Shown here in pieces: positions 8,142 to 17,292 of a DNA stretch of 34,828 nucleotides. Each line of letters starts with the position of its first letter. The stretch's first letter is position 1. The DNA comes from Gammaproteobacteria bacterium UBA4421 (GTDB taxonomy: Bacteria; Pseudomonadota; Gammaproteobacteria; Pseudomonadales; Azotimanducaceae). The notes under the pieces were generated by a model. The model searched no databases. It was not told where the DNA came from and saw only the letters and a list, made by a program, of their open reading frames with translations. The DNA lies in contig DGQF01000019.1 of the NCBI GenBank assembly GCA_002389675.1, positions 164,520-199,347 on the forward strand, in the 5' to 3' direction. Made by a program: the position numbers and the translations under genes.

Positions 8142-9373
8142 CGCCAAACGCCCGACAAATGGCTGGCAAAACCCAGCGACTGGTAGGCTGCATCCACTAA
8201 AGACTGGCCCCGCTCGTTGAGCAGAATACCCGGACCCATGCGGTTCATCGTATAACCGAAGCTCATTTGTGTCGCCGGGTCAGCAAAACCAATGCTGCCC
8301 CCTGCGCCAACATGGCCAAAGGCAGATCCCCCTAATATTACGCTATCGCGCGCTCCCTCGAGCTCACCGAGATTGTTCATCGCCTTCATGAACCCCAGCC
8401 CGAACCGAGTCGGCAGCAGCAAAGTCGCGTCTTCATGAGTGGCTACAGCAACTTCTGACATACGTTGCACACCATCCGAATCGACAAAGGTCTTCCCATT
8501 CAGCACGCCACCACAAGCAAACGGCGCATAGATTTTGGCCAGACCACGCCCATTGGCAATGCCCCCACCGCCGCCGATTTCAGCGGCATGGCAAGCACGC
8601 GAATTGGGGTTAAATCCGCCATTATTGAACAAAGCCAGCGCCTGAATCGATTGTCGATCGTTGATTAATGCACGCGTGAAAGGCCCCACGGGTGCCCCTC
8701 TGACCGGTCGCGCCGCAATCATAGGCGCCACCCGATCCGCATATTTTTCCGGCAACCCAATCCAACATTCAGCACCCGTAGGTTCACCAATGGCGCTGCG
8801 AAAGTAGTTCCCAAGAGATTGCCCCGACACTCGGCGAATAAGTTCACCCACTGTCCAACCAAAACTCATCATGTGATAGCCATTTCGCGTACCAGGCTTC
8901 CAGAACGGCGCTTCTTGCTCGAGCTGCCCAATCATATAATCCCAGTCGCAACATCCATCCTCTCGCAGCGGCTCACGAAAACAAGGCACACCCACAGAAT
9001 GATCCAACATCATTTTTACCGTCGCGGACGCTTTACCATTTTGTGCAAACTCCGGCCAATATTTTGATACCGGCGCATTAAGGTCTAGTTCACCCGCGCT
9101 GATAAGCATATGAGCCGCCAGCGCCACCATACCTTTGGTGCTCGAATACACCACACACAGCGTATCCTTGTCCCACGGTGTATTTGCTTTGACACTTTTT
9201 TTACCCCCCCACAGGTCGACCACGGTTTTGCCACCCAACGTGATGCAAACCGAGCCGCCGACCTCGCCGCGCTGCTCAAAATTATCCACGAACACTTGCG
9301 CAACATCGGCAAATCTAGCCTCAAAGGTGCCACTTAGATTACCCGCTGACGTGGTTTGTTGAAGAGTTTCCAT
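8138..9373 (-). CDS. Beta-lactamase-fold serine hydrolase (EstB-type esterase family)
   Basis: A 411-residue class C beta-lactamase-like hydrolase. The catalytic SxxK tetrad is S77-S-T-K80 and the tyrosine motif is the Y167-H-M-M-S-F-G-W stretch characteristic of EstB-like esterases rather than true beta-lactamases. A glycine-rich C-terminal segment (GHVGAGGSIGFADP) replaces the KTG box, as is usual. No signal peptide is visible, so it is probably cytoplasmic. It would cleave short-chain or bulky esters. It is the last gene behind the transporter and VOC genes. A paralogue lies at 29762-31048; both share a YWPEF-x-QNGKA stretch. Confidence 0.88.
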   Translation of the reverse strand: METLQQTTSAGNLSGTFEARFADVAQVFVDNFEQRGEVGGSVCITLGGKTVVDLWGGKKSVKANTPWDKDTLCVVYSSTKGMVALAAHMLISAGELDLNAPVSKYWPEFAQNGKASATVKMMLDHSVGVPCFREPLREDGCCDWDYMIGQLEQEAPFWKPGTRNGYHMMSFGWTVGELIRRVSGQSLGNYFRSAIGEPTGAECWIGLPEKYADRVAPMIAARPVRGAPVGPFTRALINDRQSIQALALFNNGGFNPNSRACHAAEIGGGGGIANGRGLAKIYAPFACGGVLNGKTFVDSDGVQRMSEVAVATHEDATLLLPTRFGLGFMKAMNNLGELEGARDSVILGGSAFGHVGAGGSIGFADPATQMSFGYTMNRMGPGILLNERGQSLVDAAYQSLGFASHLSGVWR

Positions 9374-9444
9374 GAGGTTGATCGCACCCTATTCAGGCAG
9401 TTTCGCACCGCCGCTTGCTGTTTTGATTGCCAGGAAAAAGGTTC

Positions 9445-9951
9445 TCATTTGCCTGCAACACCATCCAAACCATCCACCCCAAATCGAGAGGCTGGACCTG
9501 CGCCATCGGGCGCCAGCCGACCCTTGCCCCCGAAGTGCCCGGCGCCTGGCACATAATTGAACTCCACTCGAATACCGTCGGGATCTTCAAATAAAATTGA
9601 GTAGTAGCCCGGCGCAAAATGATCACCCGCCTGCGGCCCATGAATCAGCGTCGCGTGGGGCTGCGCAGTAACAAAGCGATAAATTTCATCAACGTCTTCA
9701 GGCGCTCGGCAGCGAAAGCAAAAATGATGCAGACCAGGACGGTCCTGATCATAGGGTATATCGCGTTTGTCTTGCGGTGCACCGCGCACCAAAATCCCGG
9801 TACGACTCCCGATACAGTAAAGCACATCCTCACCCTTGATCAGCGTTCGCATTTCCAGGAAATGGCACAGAGGTTCCCAAAATTCGATACATTTTTTCGG
9901 GTTAGCTACGGTCAGCTGAATATGTGCAATGCCGTTCACTTCCACGGACAT
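9445..9951 (-). CDS. VOC family (glyoxalase/dioxygenase-fold) protein
   Basis: A 168-residue vicinal-oxygen-chelate protein. The N-terminal GIAHIQLTVANPKKCIEFW is the classic first beta-alpha unit with a metal-ligand histidine; GLHHFCFRC and the late FEDPDGIRVEF strand supply the usual His and Glu positions of the second module. It could be a lyase, isomerase, epimerase or extradiol-type enzyme. The start is placed at 9951 because GGGGGAG lies just upstream and an earlier in-frame start would overlap the transporter gene. Only 11 bases separate it from that stop. The C-terminal tail is glycine/alanine-rich and looks unstructured. Confidence 0.87.
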   Translation of the reverse strand: MSVEVNGIAHIQLTVANPKKCIEFWEPLCHFLEMRTLIKGEDVLYCIGSRTGILVRGAPQDKRDIPYDQDRPGLHHFCFRCRAPEDVDEIYRFVTAQPHATLIHGPQAGDHFAPGYYSILFEDPDGIRVEFNYVPGAGHFGGKGRLAPDGAGPASRFGVDGLDGVAGK

Positions 9952-9962
9952 CGATCTCCCCC

Positions 9963-12260
9963 CTATACTACAGCCGCTTTGCGGCGAGACCACCACTCAT
10001 CAAAACGAATCAAAAGTGGCGGTAAAAACAGCAAATCTAAAAACAATGCCACCACAATAATTGGCGTCAACAACAACGCCACGTTCTGAAAATGATAGGT
10101 ATTAGACAGTACCAGGATAAATGTACCCACCGCCAAGGCGAGCGTGGTGATGGTAATTGCTGACCCTGCTTTATCTAGAGAGTATCGAACGGCTTCACGC
10201 GGATTGGCACCCTCCGCTTTCGCACTGATATATTTGCTCAAGACGTGCACCGAATCGTCAACAACAATCCCGATACTGATTGAAAATAGCATCAGGATAT
10301 AGGGGCTTAACTCCCCCACAAACAGACCCCAGCAGCCAAAAACTATCGTTGCCGGAAATAAATTTGGCATCACACTGAGCAATCCGTAACGAACACTGCG
10401 CAGACCTACCAACAACGTCAGTGTGATCAACAAGAAACTCAGTGCAAAACCTTTTGCCAATTCAACGGTAATGGATCGGTCCAACCGCGCAAATAGAATG
10501 CTGTTGTCGCCGTGCATCACTTTAAATCTCGGGTTGATATTTTGGGCGATCCACTGATCGATGCGGTCATTGAAATCAATCAACTCGCCATTTGTTAAAT
10601 TCGAAGTCCCTACAGCTAAGCGAATCGCCGAGTAATCTGTATTAAAGATTGGTTCAAGGTTAGGCTCTATTTCCTGTATCAGTTGATAGCCCACCAAGTA
10701 ATCAATGATTTGTAACTGATCTTCTGGCAACACATTCCACGCTTCATCATCGTCATGCTCAGATTTGTTCAGTGCGCGCAGCAGGTCGGTGTAACTGGTT
10801 ACAAAACTGGCCTCAGGCTGCGCTTCAAGCCAAACCGAAAAATCATCTACTTGACGCAAAAATTCAACGCCGGTAATCCCATAATATTCCCCAGAGGAAA
10901 TGCTGTAGACCAACGATTGATCGTTGCCAATTTTTTCCCGCAACGCGGTCATGACGTAATGAAAGTCTGAATCTTTATCAACAAAGCTATATCGATTGAA
11001 ATCGAGCTTATTTAGCGGCAGCAACGCACCTGTGCCCAACACGATAACAATGCCACCCCAGAAAAGTGCCGTACCGCGACGCTCAACCAGCCGCGTGACA
11101 GCTTCGACAAAACCCCGCACGCCAAGCGGCTTGGGCACTTTGTTGACAGGCAACAATAAAATCAACGTCGGCAATGCCGATAGCGTTACCAAATAGGCCC
11201 AACAGGTGCCCAGAGCCACAATATTTCCGAAACCGTAAATACCCGGAGATGACGAATAGTTAAGGCTCAAAAAGCCCATGGAGGTGGTTATGGTCGCCAA
11301 CGTCACCGGCTGGATATTCACAGCCAGAGAATGACGCATCGCGTCGAGCTTGCTCAAATGACTATGCAGCCCTTGCGCATAGACCGAAACAATATGAATC
11401 CCATGCGCAATCCCAATGACCATGACAACCAAAGGGCCAAGCGTGGAAATTTGGTTGAACGCAATATTTGCCCAACCAAAAGTGCCAATAGCAAGGCCAA
11501 TCGTGGCAAAAGCCACTGCAAAAAGACAAAGCGCATAGGACAGCGAGCGCAAACAAAACCAAAGCAGGGAAATGCCTATTAAAACAGTCAGGGGCAACAA
11601 CAACTGACTGTCATTGATCTGGGCGTTATGGCCGTCCAACTCAAACAACACACCACCCAACACATAGATTTGCACCTGCGGGAATTGCCGGCGTAAATCA
11701 TCACGCAACTCGATCACAGAGCGGGCAACAGACAAACGTGTTGCTTGGTCATCCACATTGACTTTGTACTTCACGACCGCAAGCGCCATATCCCCTTCTG
11801 GCGAGAGCAGGCTTTTTGTCAAGTCTTCATCACCCAGCGCAAGTGCCTTTAGGCCTGGCAAATCACTGGCCCGCACCAACGCCAAATCGGGAATCAGGTA
11901 GTCCCGGTTATAGCGTTCGGCGTCCACAGAATTCAGCCGTCGATTCATCAAAGAACCCACCGAAACGGCAAAATCAACCTCGCTGTAGCGGCTGGTGAGG
12001 GCTTCCATCGCTTGCATCGCCGGTAAACTGAACACCCCGTCGTCGCTCTCAAAGGCAAATAAAACACTGGTGCTCGGCGGAAAATCTTTCCGCGCCTGAT
12101 CTACTTCTGCCTTATACGGGTCGTCTTCGCTGAGAATCGAGTCAAAGCGTGACTCCAGCGTTGTAAAATTTACACCCCACGCAACAATTGAGCCGACCAA
12201 TACCATCGCCAAGGTCAGCCAATAACGCTTCGACAACAAAAATTCAATCAGATTAGGCAT
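9963..12260 (-). CDS. MMPL/RND superfamily transporter
   Basis: About 765 residues in the duplicated RND layout: one membrane helix near residues 11-30 followed by a periplasmic loop (LESRFDSILSEDDPYKAEVDQA), a five-helix bundle with LLWFCLRSLSYALCLFAVAF and the GIAHGIHIVSVYA helix, a second single helix, a second periplasmic domain, and a last bundle with GIVVDDSVHVLSKY. The Asp-Asp in this helix is the proton-relay type position. MMPL-like members export lipids, hopanoid or hydrophobic compounds. Start codon uncertain: ATG at 12260 puts the first helix at the usual place, but no good ribosome site is seen; in-frame ATG at 12302 and TTG at 12344 are alternatives. The operon continues with VOC and esterase genes. 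Confidence 0.88.
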   Translation of the reverse strand: MPNLIEFLLSKRYWLTLAMVLVGSIVAWGVNFTTLESRFDSILSEDDPYKAEVDQARKDFPPSTSVLFAFESDDGVFSLPAMQAMEALTSRYSEVDFAVSVGSLMNRRLNSVDAERYNRDYLIPDLALVRASDLPGLKALALGDEDLTKSLLSPEGDMALAVVKYKVNVDDQATRLSVARSVIELRDDLRRQFPQVQIYVLGGVLFELDGHNAQINDSQLLLPLTVLIGISLLWFCLRSLSYALCLFAVAFATIGLAIGTFGWANIAFNQISTLGPLVVMVIGIAHGIHIVSVYAQGLHSHLSKLDAMRHSLAVNIQPVTLATITTSMGFLSLNYSSSPGIYGFGNIVALGTCWAYLVTLSALPTLILLLPVNKVPKPLGVRGFVEAVTRLVERRGTALFWGGIVIVLGTGALLPLNKLDFNRYSFVDKDSDFHYVMTALREKIGNDQSLVYSISSGEYYGITGVEFLRQVDDFSVWLEAQPEASFVTSYTDLLRALNKSEHDDDEAWNVLPEDQLQIIDYLVGYQLIQEIEPNLEPIFNTDYSAIRLAVGTSNLTNGELIDFNDRIDQWIAQNINPRFKVMHGDNSILFARLDRSITVELAKGFALSFLLITLTLLVGLRSVRYGLLSVMPNLFPATIVFGCWGLFVGELSPYILMLFSISIGIVVDDSVHVLSKYISAKAEGANPREAVRYSLDKAGSAITITTLALAVGTFILVLSNTYHFQNVALLLTPIIVVALFLDLLFLPPLLIRFDEWWSRRKAAVV

Positions 12261-12349
12261 AAGGTTTGAACTGGCCTGCTTATTATGAAAGTCAAAATGC
12301 ATGCCAAGGTATGCTAGAGTCTCACCAGTTGCAATAAAACCCAAACACT

Positions 12350-14128
12350 ATGAAAAAAACAACTGCTCTCCTAACCTTACTGATGCTCCAATCAAGCTTT
12401 GCAGTCGCAGACGCTGTTCGCCAAAGCGACTTTGCGCTGCTTGATCAAAACGGTAAATTCCATCAACTGAGTTATTTCGGCGATCAAAAAGCCGTAGTCA
12501 TCGCCGTTCAGGCAAACGGCGATAAGCTGGTGCGAACACATGCGCCGGCGCTGAATTTGCTGCAGGACCAATTTGCGGATCAAGGTGCTGTCTTTTTCAT
12601 GCTCAACGCAACCGACAGCGACCGCAAAAGTGTCGCTGAAGAAGCTCAGGCACACGCCTATGGCATGCCGGTTTTAATGGATGAAGCGCAGTTAGTCGCG
12701 GAAACCTTCGATCTTGGGCGGGTCGGGGAAGTGCTGATTGTTGATCCAGCTCGTTTTACCGTCATACATCGCGGTGCGCTCGAAGACAGTTCTGCACTGG
12801 GCGACGCATTGAGCGCTATTGTATCCGGCACCGAGGTCGCGCAAACCGGATCATTGAGCTCCGGTGCACCGCTTATTTTCGCTGGACTGGCAAAGGATGA
12901 AGCTGCGCCTATATCCTACGCAAAAGACATTGCCCCGATACTTGAGGAAAATTGTGTGCAATGTCATCACCAGGGCGGAATAGGTCCTTGGTCGATGAGC
13001 GATCATGCGATGATTCGCGGCTGGTCGGCAATGATTCGCGAAGTGGTACTGACCCGACGCATGCCACCCGGGCAGATCGATCCGCATGTCGGCAAAGACA
13101 TTGAAGATGCTGCGGGCTTGAGCCTGCGAGAAATGCAGCAGCTGGTGCACTGGATCGACGCGGGGGCGCCCTCCGACCTGCAATCTCCAGGTGATTCCGA
13201 CCCTCTTACAGCTTTGACGTTCAACGATTCCAAATACACGTTGGGTGAACCAGACCTGACGTTCAAAGTCTCCGCACAAACCATTCCTGCAACCGGTATC
13301 ATCGATTACCGCTATGTGCCCGTTGAACTGAATCTGGACCGCGATGTTTGGATTCGAGCGATGGAGTTTGTCCCCGGTGATCGGCAAGTCCTGCACCACG
13401 TGATCGCCTATGTCTCCAGCCCTGCTGACAAAAGTGTGCGCGGCAGAGAAACCGGTGCGGCACGAGGTGAAAGTCTCGGCGGGTTCGCCCCGGGCCGGCA
13501 ACCGGACCAGTTCAGAGACAACAGCGGCCGCCTGCTCACCAAGGGTTCCAATTTGTTACTGCAAATGCACTACACCACCTCCGGCCGAGAAACTGTCGAT
13601 GTGACCGAGGTTGGACTCTACCTGCATGATACGCCCCCAGATTACGTCATGTCCGGCGGAGTTGCCGGACAACGCCGCTTTTTAGTGCCTCCATACGCCA
13701 AAGAATACAAAATTGTGGGCGAGCAAAAAATCGAACGGGACGCGTACCTCTACGAGCTCACCCCCCACATGCATTTTCGGGGCAAATATATGAGCTATGT
13801 CGCCGAATATCCCGACGGAACTTCCGAGGTTTTATTGTCTGTGCCCAAGTATGATTTCAACTGGCAGTTCAATTACCCGCTTGCGCAACCGTTATTCTTA
13901 CCCGCCGGCAGCCGCATACTAGCCAAAGGCGCGATGGACAATTCGGACCGTAATCCCGGCAATCCGGACCCTAGCAAACCCGTACATTTTGGCTTACAAA
14001 CCAAGCATGAGATGTTTTTTGGCTTCACCACACTGCGCTACGTCGGTGATACCCCGCAAAGCGTGAGCCAAAACAGCCTAACGCCTGAAACGGCCAACAC
14101 CGGGCAAGGGACCACGGGGGGGCAATAA
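12350..14128 (+). CDS. Exported redoxin-like / cytochrome c / copper type II (PHM/DBH-like) monooxygenase fusion
   Basis: A 592-residue protein with a signal peptide (about 1-20). Residues 22-165 resemble an AhpC/TSA redoxin, with the fold strands VVIAVQANGDKL and VLMDEAQLVAETFDLG, but there is no cysteine where the peroxidatic one is expected. CVQCH (Cys202, Cys205, His206) is a haem c site, with candidate Met ligands in the RRMPP segment (Met238). From about 300 on, the order matches the two-copper hydroxylases PHM/DBH: His349-His350 (HHVIAY) and His407 (MHYTTSG) for one copper; His473 and His475 (HMH) and Met555 (HEMFFGF) for the other. It would hydroxylate a C-H bond in the periplasm. Divergent from the RND transporter. 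No strong ribosome site. Confidence 0.88.
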   Translation: MKKTTALLTLLMLQSSFAVADAVRQSDFALLDQNGKFHQLSYFGDQKAVVIAVQANGDKLVRTHAPALNLLQDQFADQGAVFFMLNATDSDRKSVAEEAQAHAYGMPVLMDEAQLVAETFDLGRVGEVLIVDPARFTVIHRGALEDSSALGDALSAIVSGTEVAQTGSLSSGAPLIFAGLAKDEAAPISYAKDIAPILEENCVQCHHQGGIGPWSMSDHAMIRGWSAMIREVVLTRRMPPGQIDPHVGKDIEDAAGLSLREMQQLVHWIDAGAPSDLQSPGDSDPLTALTFNDSKYTLGEPDLTFKVSAQTIPATGIIDYRYVPVELNLDRDVWIRAMEFVPGDRQVLHHVIAYVSSPADKSVRGRETGAARGESLGGFAPGRQPDQFRDNSGRLLTKGSNLLLQMHYTTSGRETVDVTEVGLYLHDTPPDYVMSGGVAGQRRFLVPPYAKEYKIVGEQKIERDAYLYELTPHMHFRGKYMSYVAEYPDGTSEVLLSVPKYDFNWQFNYPLAQPLFLPAGSRILAKGAMDNSDRNPGNPDPSKPVHFGLQTKHEMFFGFTTLRYVGDTPQSVSQNSLTPETANTGQGTTGGQ

Positions 14129-14159
14129 GGCAGGCTAAAGCAAGGGGCCGAGCGCTGTC

Positions 14160-15176
14160 ATGGTCGACGTCTATTTCGGCACTAACAGGAACCCTCGCCC
14201 CGCCGACGACGCCACGTACTTTGGTAAAAACTTTAGTTCCATGGGCCTATCTGATCTTCGTTTTGGCAAGGCGAAAGTCACGAACCTTCAGATTGAGGTG
14301 GCTACCCACCGCGAAATCCTCCTACCCTTAGACGGCCTTCAACAAACAGATCATCGAAAATCCATGCTGGGTAGCCAGGCCTGGTTCGATGGTCTGCACC
14401 AATTGATGTGCCGGTCGGGCCGCGACACATTGGTATTCATACACGGCTACAACACCTCGTTTAAAGAAGCACTTCAGGCAGCAGCAACGCTTGCTGACAA
14501 ACTCCAGTCCGCCGGCGGCGGCCTAGGCGTCAACATGGTCTGTTTTTCCTGGCCGTCAGACGGGACCATGAGACCCTGGCTAGACTATGCAAACGACCGA
14601 CGGGATGCGGCAGCGTCAGGCGCTGCGCTTGCGCGAGCCCTTTTGAAAACTGCCCATTTCTTAAGAAATTTACCCGGCAAGCAAGCCTGCCGCCAAAACA
14701 TACACCTTATTGCTCACAGCATGGGCAATTATGTTTTACGCCACGCGCTACAAGAAATCCGAGGCCAATCTCAAGGCGATATGCCACGCTTATTCGACCA
14801 AATTTGTTTGATCGCTGCCGACGAGGACGACGACGCGTTTGAACATAACCATAAGCTGAAATTATTGCCTCAACTCGGGAGAAGGGTGAATCTCTACATC
14901 AACCGCAATGACCGCGCGATGACAATCAGCGATATGACCAAAGGCAATCCAGACCGATTAGGGGATGATGGGCCGCGTATGCCCTTTCAAGTGCCCGGCA
15001 AGGTCACTCAGATAGATTGCACCCCGGTTGCTCGCGGTGCCCTGGAACACAACTATTTTGTCGATGCCGCGCGCGTCACCGCTGATATCATTTACACGCT
15101 TGATGGTACCGACCCAGCCCTCATCCCAGGACGGACCTTTCTAGCGGACCGCAACCGTTTCATTCTCAATGACTGA
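14160..15176 (+). CDS. Alpha/beta hydrolase, DUF900-like
   Basis: A 338-residue hydrolase of the esterase/lipase DUF900 type. It opens with the family-like VDVYFGTNRNPRP, followed by the oxyanion-hole strand LVFIHGYNTSF (residues 91-101), FSWPSDG (129-135) and the nucleophile elbow AHSMGNYVL with Ser187. The typical DRRDAAASGAAL helix lies before it. The acid is likely in LIAADEDDDAFE and the last His near the HNYFVD or NHKLKLL region. No signal peptide. It starts 31 bases after the preceding gene, with a weak AAGGGG some distance upstream, so it is probably in the same transcript as the copper monooxygenase. The substrate is unknown. Confidence 0.85.
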   Translation: MVDVYFGTNRNPRPADDATYFGKNFSSMGLSDLRFGKAKVTNLQIEVATHREILLPLDGLQQTDHRKSMLGSQAWFDGLHQLMCRSGRDTLVFIHGYNTSFKEALQAAATLADKLQSAGGGLGVNMVCFSWPSDGTMRPWLDYANDRRDAAASGAALARALLKTAHFLRNLPGKQACRQNIHLIAHSMGNYVLRHALQEIRGQSQGDMPRLFDQICLIAADEDDDAFEHNHKLKLLPQLGRRVNLYINRNDRAMTISDMTKGNPDRLGDDGPRMPFQVPGKVTQIDCTPVARGALEHNYFVDAARVTADIIYTLDGTDPALIPGRTFLADRNRFILND

Positions 15177-15196
15177 ACCACCGGCGTTACATTAAC

Positions 15197-16204
15197 TCAC
15201 AGTTCAACAATGGTTTTACCGAAGTTTACGCCCTCAAACAAATCACAAAACGCCTGGCCCACATTATCTATACCCTGCAGTCGGTGTTCATGGATCACCA
15301 GCCGACCCTCGGTGATCCAGGCAGCCATCGTTGCGCGCGTTTCTTCATAGCGCGCCAGATTAAGATGAGTCATAAAACCATGCATATGAGCGTGCTTGGT
15401 GGTGAGTTGAAATAGATTATTTGGCCCCGGCACCTGCTCCGTGCTGTTATAGGTGGCAACTGATCCACACAACAAAATATTCGCTTCCTCGTTAATATGC
15501 GCCAATACGGCCTGAAGCATCGGACCACCAACATTGTCAAAGTAGACATCAATGCCATCCGGACACGCCTGCGCGATAGCCTGGTCTAAATCAGCGCCAG
15601 ATCGGTCAATCGCAGCGTCGTACCCTAACTCACGAATCAATCGGCCACATTTGTCTGGACCGTGACTGATACCCACCGTACGGGCACCGTATATTTTTGC
15701 AATTTGCCCTGCAATGCTACCGACAGCACCGGCAGCAGCGCTGACCAAGACGGTATCACCGGGCTGAATATTGCCGAAGTCAGTCAACCCAAAGTAAGCC
15801 GAGAGGCCTGTGTCCCCCAGGACCCCCAAGTAATAGTTGAGCGGATATCGCACATCTTTGATCGGCGAGATGAAATCACCCGCGTTGGTAACGGTGTATT
15901 CCTCCCAAGCAAATCTCGCCATCAGAATATCCCCTTTCGCGAAATCTGCGTGAGTCGACTGCAAAACTTCGCTGAGGGTCAAGCCCATCACCGGCTCGCC
16001 CAGCGGCATTGCCGGAAGCACATTATCGCCACTACCTTCGTCCATCCAATTGCGAAAACCGGCATCCAGAGAAATAAATCGGTTTTTACACAACAGTTGC
16101 CCGTCCTCAAGCTCAGGAACGGGACGGGTCTCTACTTTAAAATCACTGACTCGCGGGCGGCCTTGCGGCCGTTGGGCCAACACAACGCATCTATTTTCAA
16201 TCAT
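15197..16204 (-). CDS. Zinc-independent NADP-dependent medium-chain reductase, second copy
   Basis: A 335-residue MDR enzyme of the same group as the product of 3761-4759: both start with VVLAQRPQG, share the AAAGAVG nucleotide-binding loop (157-161 onward here), an NPGPN/QGPNS-type C-terminal segment and the FGKTI / MGKLM end. It lacks zinc ligands and likely reduces an activated alkene or enone with NADPH. The ATG at 16204 has no clear ribosome site. It converges with the DUF900 gene, separated by only 20 bases. The presence of two diverged copies in 12 kb argues for two different substrates rather than recent duplication. Confidence 0.88.
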   Translation of the reverse strand: MIENRCVVLAQRPQGRPRVSDFKVETRPVPELEDGQLLCKNRFISLDAGFRNWMDEGSGDNVLPAMPLGEPVMGLTLSEVLQSTHADFAKGDILMARFAWEEYTVTNAGDFISPIKDVRYPLNYYLGVLGDTGLSAYFGLTDFGNIQPGDTVLVSAAAGAVGSIAGQIAKIYGARTVGISHGPDKCGRLIRELGYDAAIDRSGADLDQAIAQACPDGIDVYFDNVGGPMLQAVLAHINEEANILLCGSVATYNSTEQVPGPNNLFQLTTKHAHMHGFMTHLNLARYEETRATMAAWITEGRLVIHEHRLQGIDNVGQAFCDLFEGVNFGKTIVEL

Positions 16205-16330
16205 ATCCCAACGTCCATCGTTTCTAGTTCGTTTTCCGTTTGGGTCTAAAGACCCTACGTTTGATCAGTAACCATAAATGACACCGGCTTCGGGACAGCT
16301 GGTCGCATCAGCTCAACGGATTAAATCCTG

Positions 16331-17125
16331 TCACAGCGCCGTGCCGCCATCGACAGGCAAATTTGCCCCGGTAATGCCACCTCCTTCTTCCGAAACCAGC
16401 AGCAGCGCTACTGATGCAACCTCAGCCACCGTGTTAAGCCTCTTTATGGCGGTTTCTTGCGCGTAACTGTCTTTGAAAGCATCATAGGTCATCCCCATAG
16501 ATTCAGCTGCAGCTGGGCCCGTCTCCATCATCAAATCTGTCTCGATCCCGCCCGGGCTGATTGCGTTACAGGTAATGCCTTGCGCGCCATATTCAAAGGC
16601 TACCGCCTTGGTAAATCCATTAAGCGCATGTTTGAACGTAATATAGTGAGACACATTCGACTTGCTGGCTTGGCGACCTTCCACTGAAGAAATATTGATG
16701 ATACGACCATATCCACGGGTTACCATATCGCCGAGCGCTATTCGCGATGCCCAGAAGGCCGAATGTAAAATCCACGCTGCGGCTTCCTGCCAAGCGCTGT
16801 CTGTCAACTGAGCCACTGGCGCAAAACCAGATGATCCACCGGCATTGTTCACCAAGATATCAACCCGCCCATAGTGATCAATGGCATGTTGCACCACTCG
16901 TTCGACGTCCGCTTGCACCTGGACATTACCCGCGACAAACTCGGCTCGGTCTCCCGCATTTATTTCAGCCAGCGCAATCGCCCCTTTCTCTGCACTGCGC
17001 CCGTTGATCACAACTTTGGCCCCAGCGGCTAAAAATGTCTCCGCAATGCCACGACCAATGCCACGCGACCCCCCAGTAATCACGGCCACCTGACCGGCCA
17101 GGCGGTCCGAATCAATCGCTGCCAT
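16331..17125 (-). CDS. Short-chain dehydrogenase/reductase (SDR, classical)
   Basis: A 264-residue classical SDR. The cofactor motif TGGSRGIG occupies 17-24, NNAG 93-96, the catalytic Ser is in NISSVEG (about 146-147), and the active-site pair is Tyr161 and Lys165 (YITFK). The C-terminus VDGGTAL is typical. NGRS at the end of the second strand suggests NADP(H) preference. It would interconvert an alcohol and a ketone, for example on a hydroxyacyl-CoA or steroid-like substrate; the exact one cannot be told. AGGAG six bases before the ATG gives a clear start. It is divergent from the glycosidase gene at 17293 with 167 bases between them. Confidence 0.92.
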   Translation of the reverse strand: MAAIDSDRLAGQVAVITGGSRGIGRGIAETFLAAGAKVVINGRSAEKGAIALAEINAGDRAEFVAGNVQVQADVERVVQHAIDHYGRVDILVNNAGGSSGFAPVAQLTDSAWQEAAAWILHSAFWASRIALGDMVTRGYGRIINISSVEGRQASKSNVSHYITFKHALNGFTKAVAFEYGAQGITCNAISPGGIETDLMMETGPAAAESMGMTYDAFKDSYAQETAIKRLNTVAEVASVALLLVSEEGGGITGANLPVDGGTAL

Positions 17126-17292
17126 GGTTTTCTCCTACTCTGCAATTCGTTAGACAAGTACCCCTGTAAGATAGGCCAAGGCACCCCAGCGCTGCAACCG
17201 CTTGTTCATTGAAAAGCGGGCAAGACCAGAACACGACCTAGAGCGGCGATTGGTCTACAATCCACCCGTCCATTGTATGCCAAGGTTAAGTT

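Noticed and set aside
12851..13501. A 216-codon open frame on the minus strand inside the copper monooxygenase gene
   Set aside because: It lies fully antisense to a gene with clear motifs, has no ribosome site and a composition unlike a protein; it is a shadow of codon bias.
15662..16249. A 195-codon open frame on the + strand over the second MDR reductase
   Set aside because: Antisense to an enzyme with a clear nucleotide-binding motif; no ribosome site.
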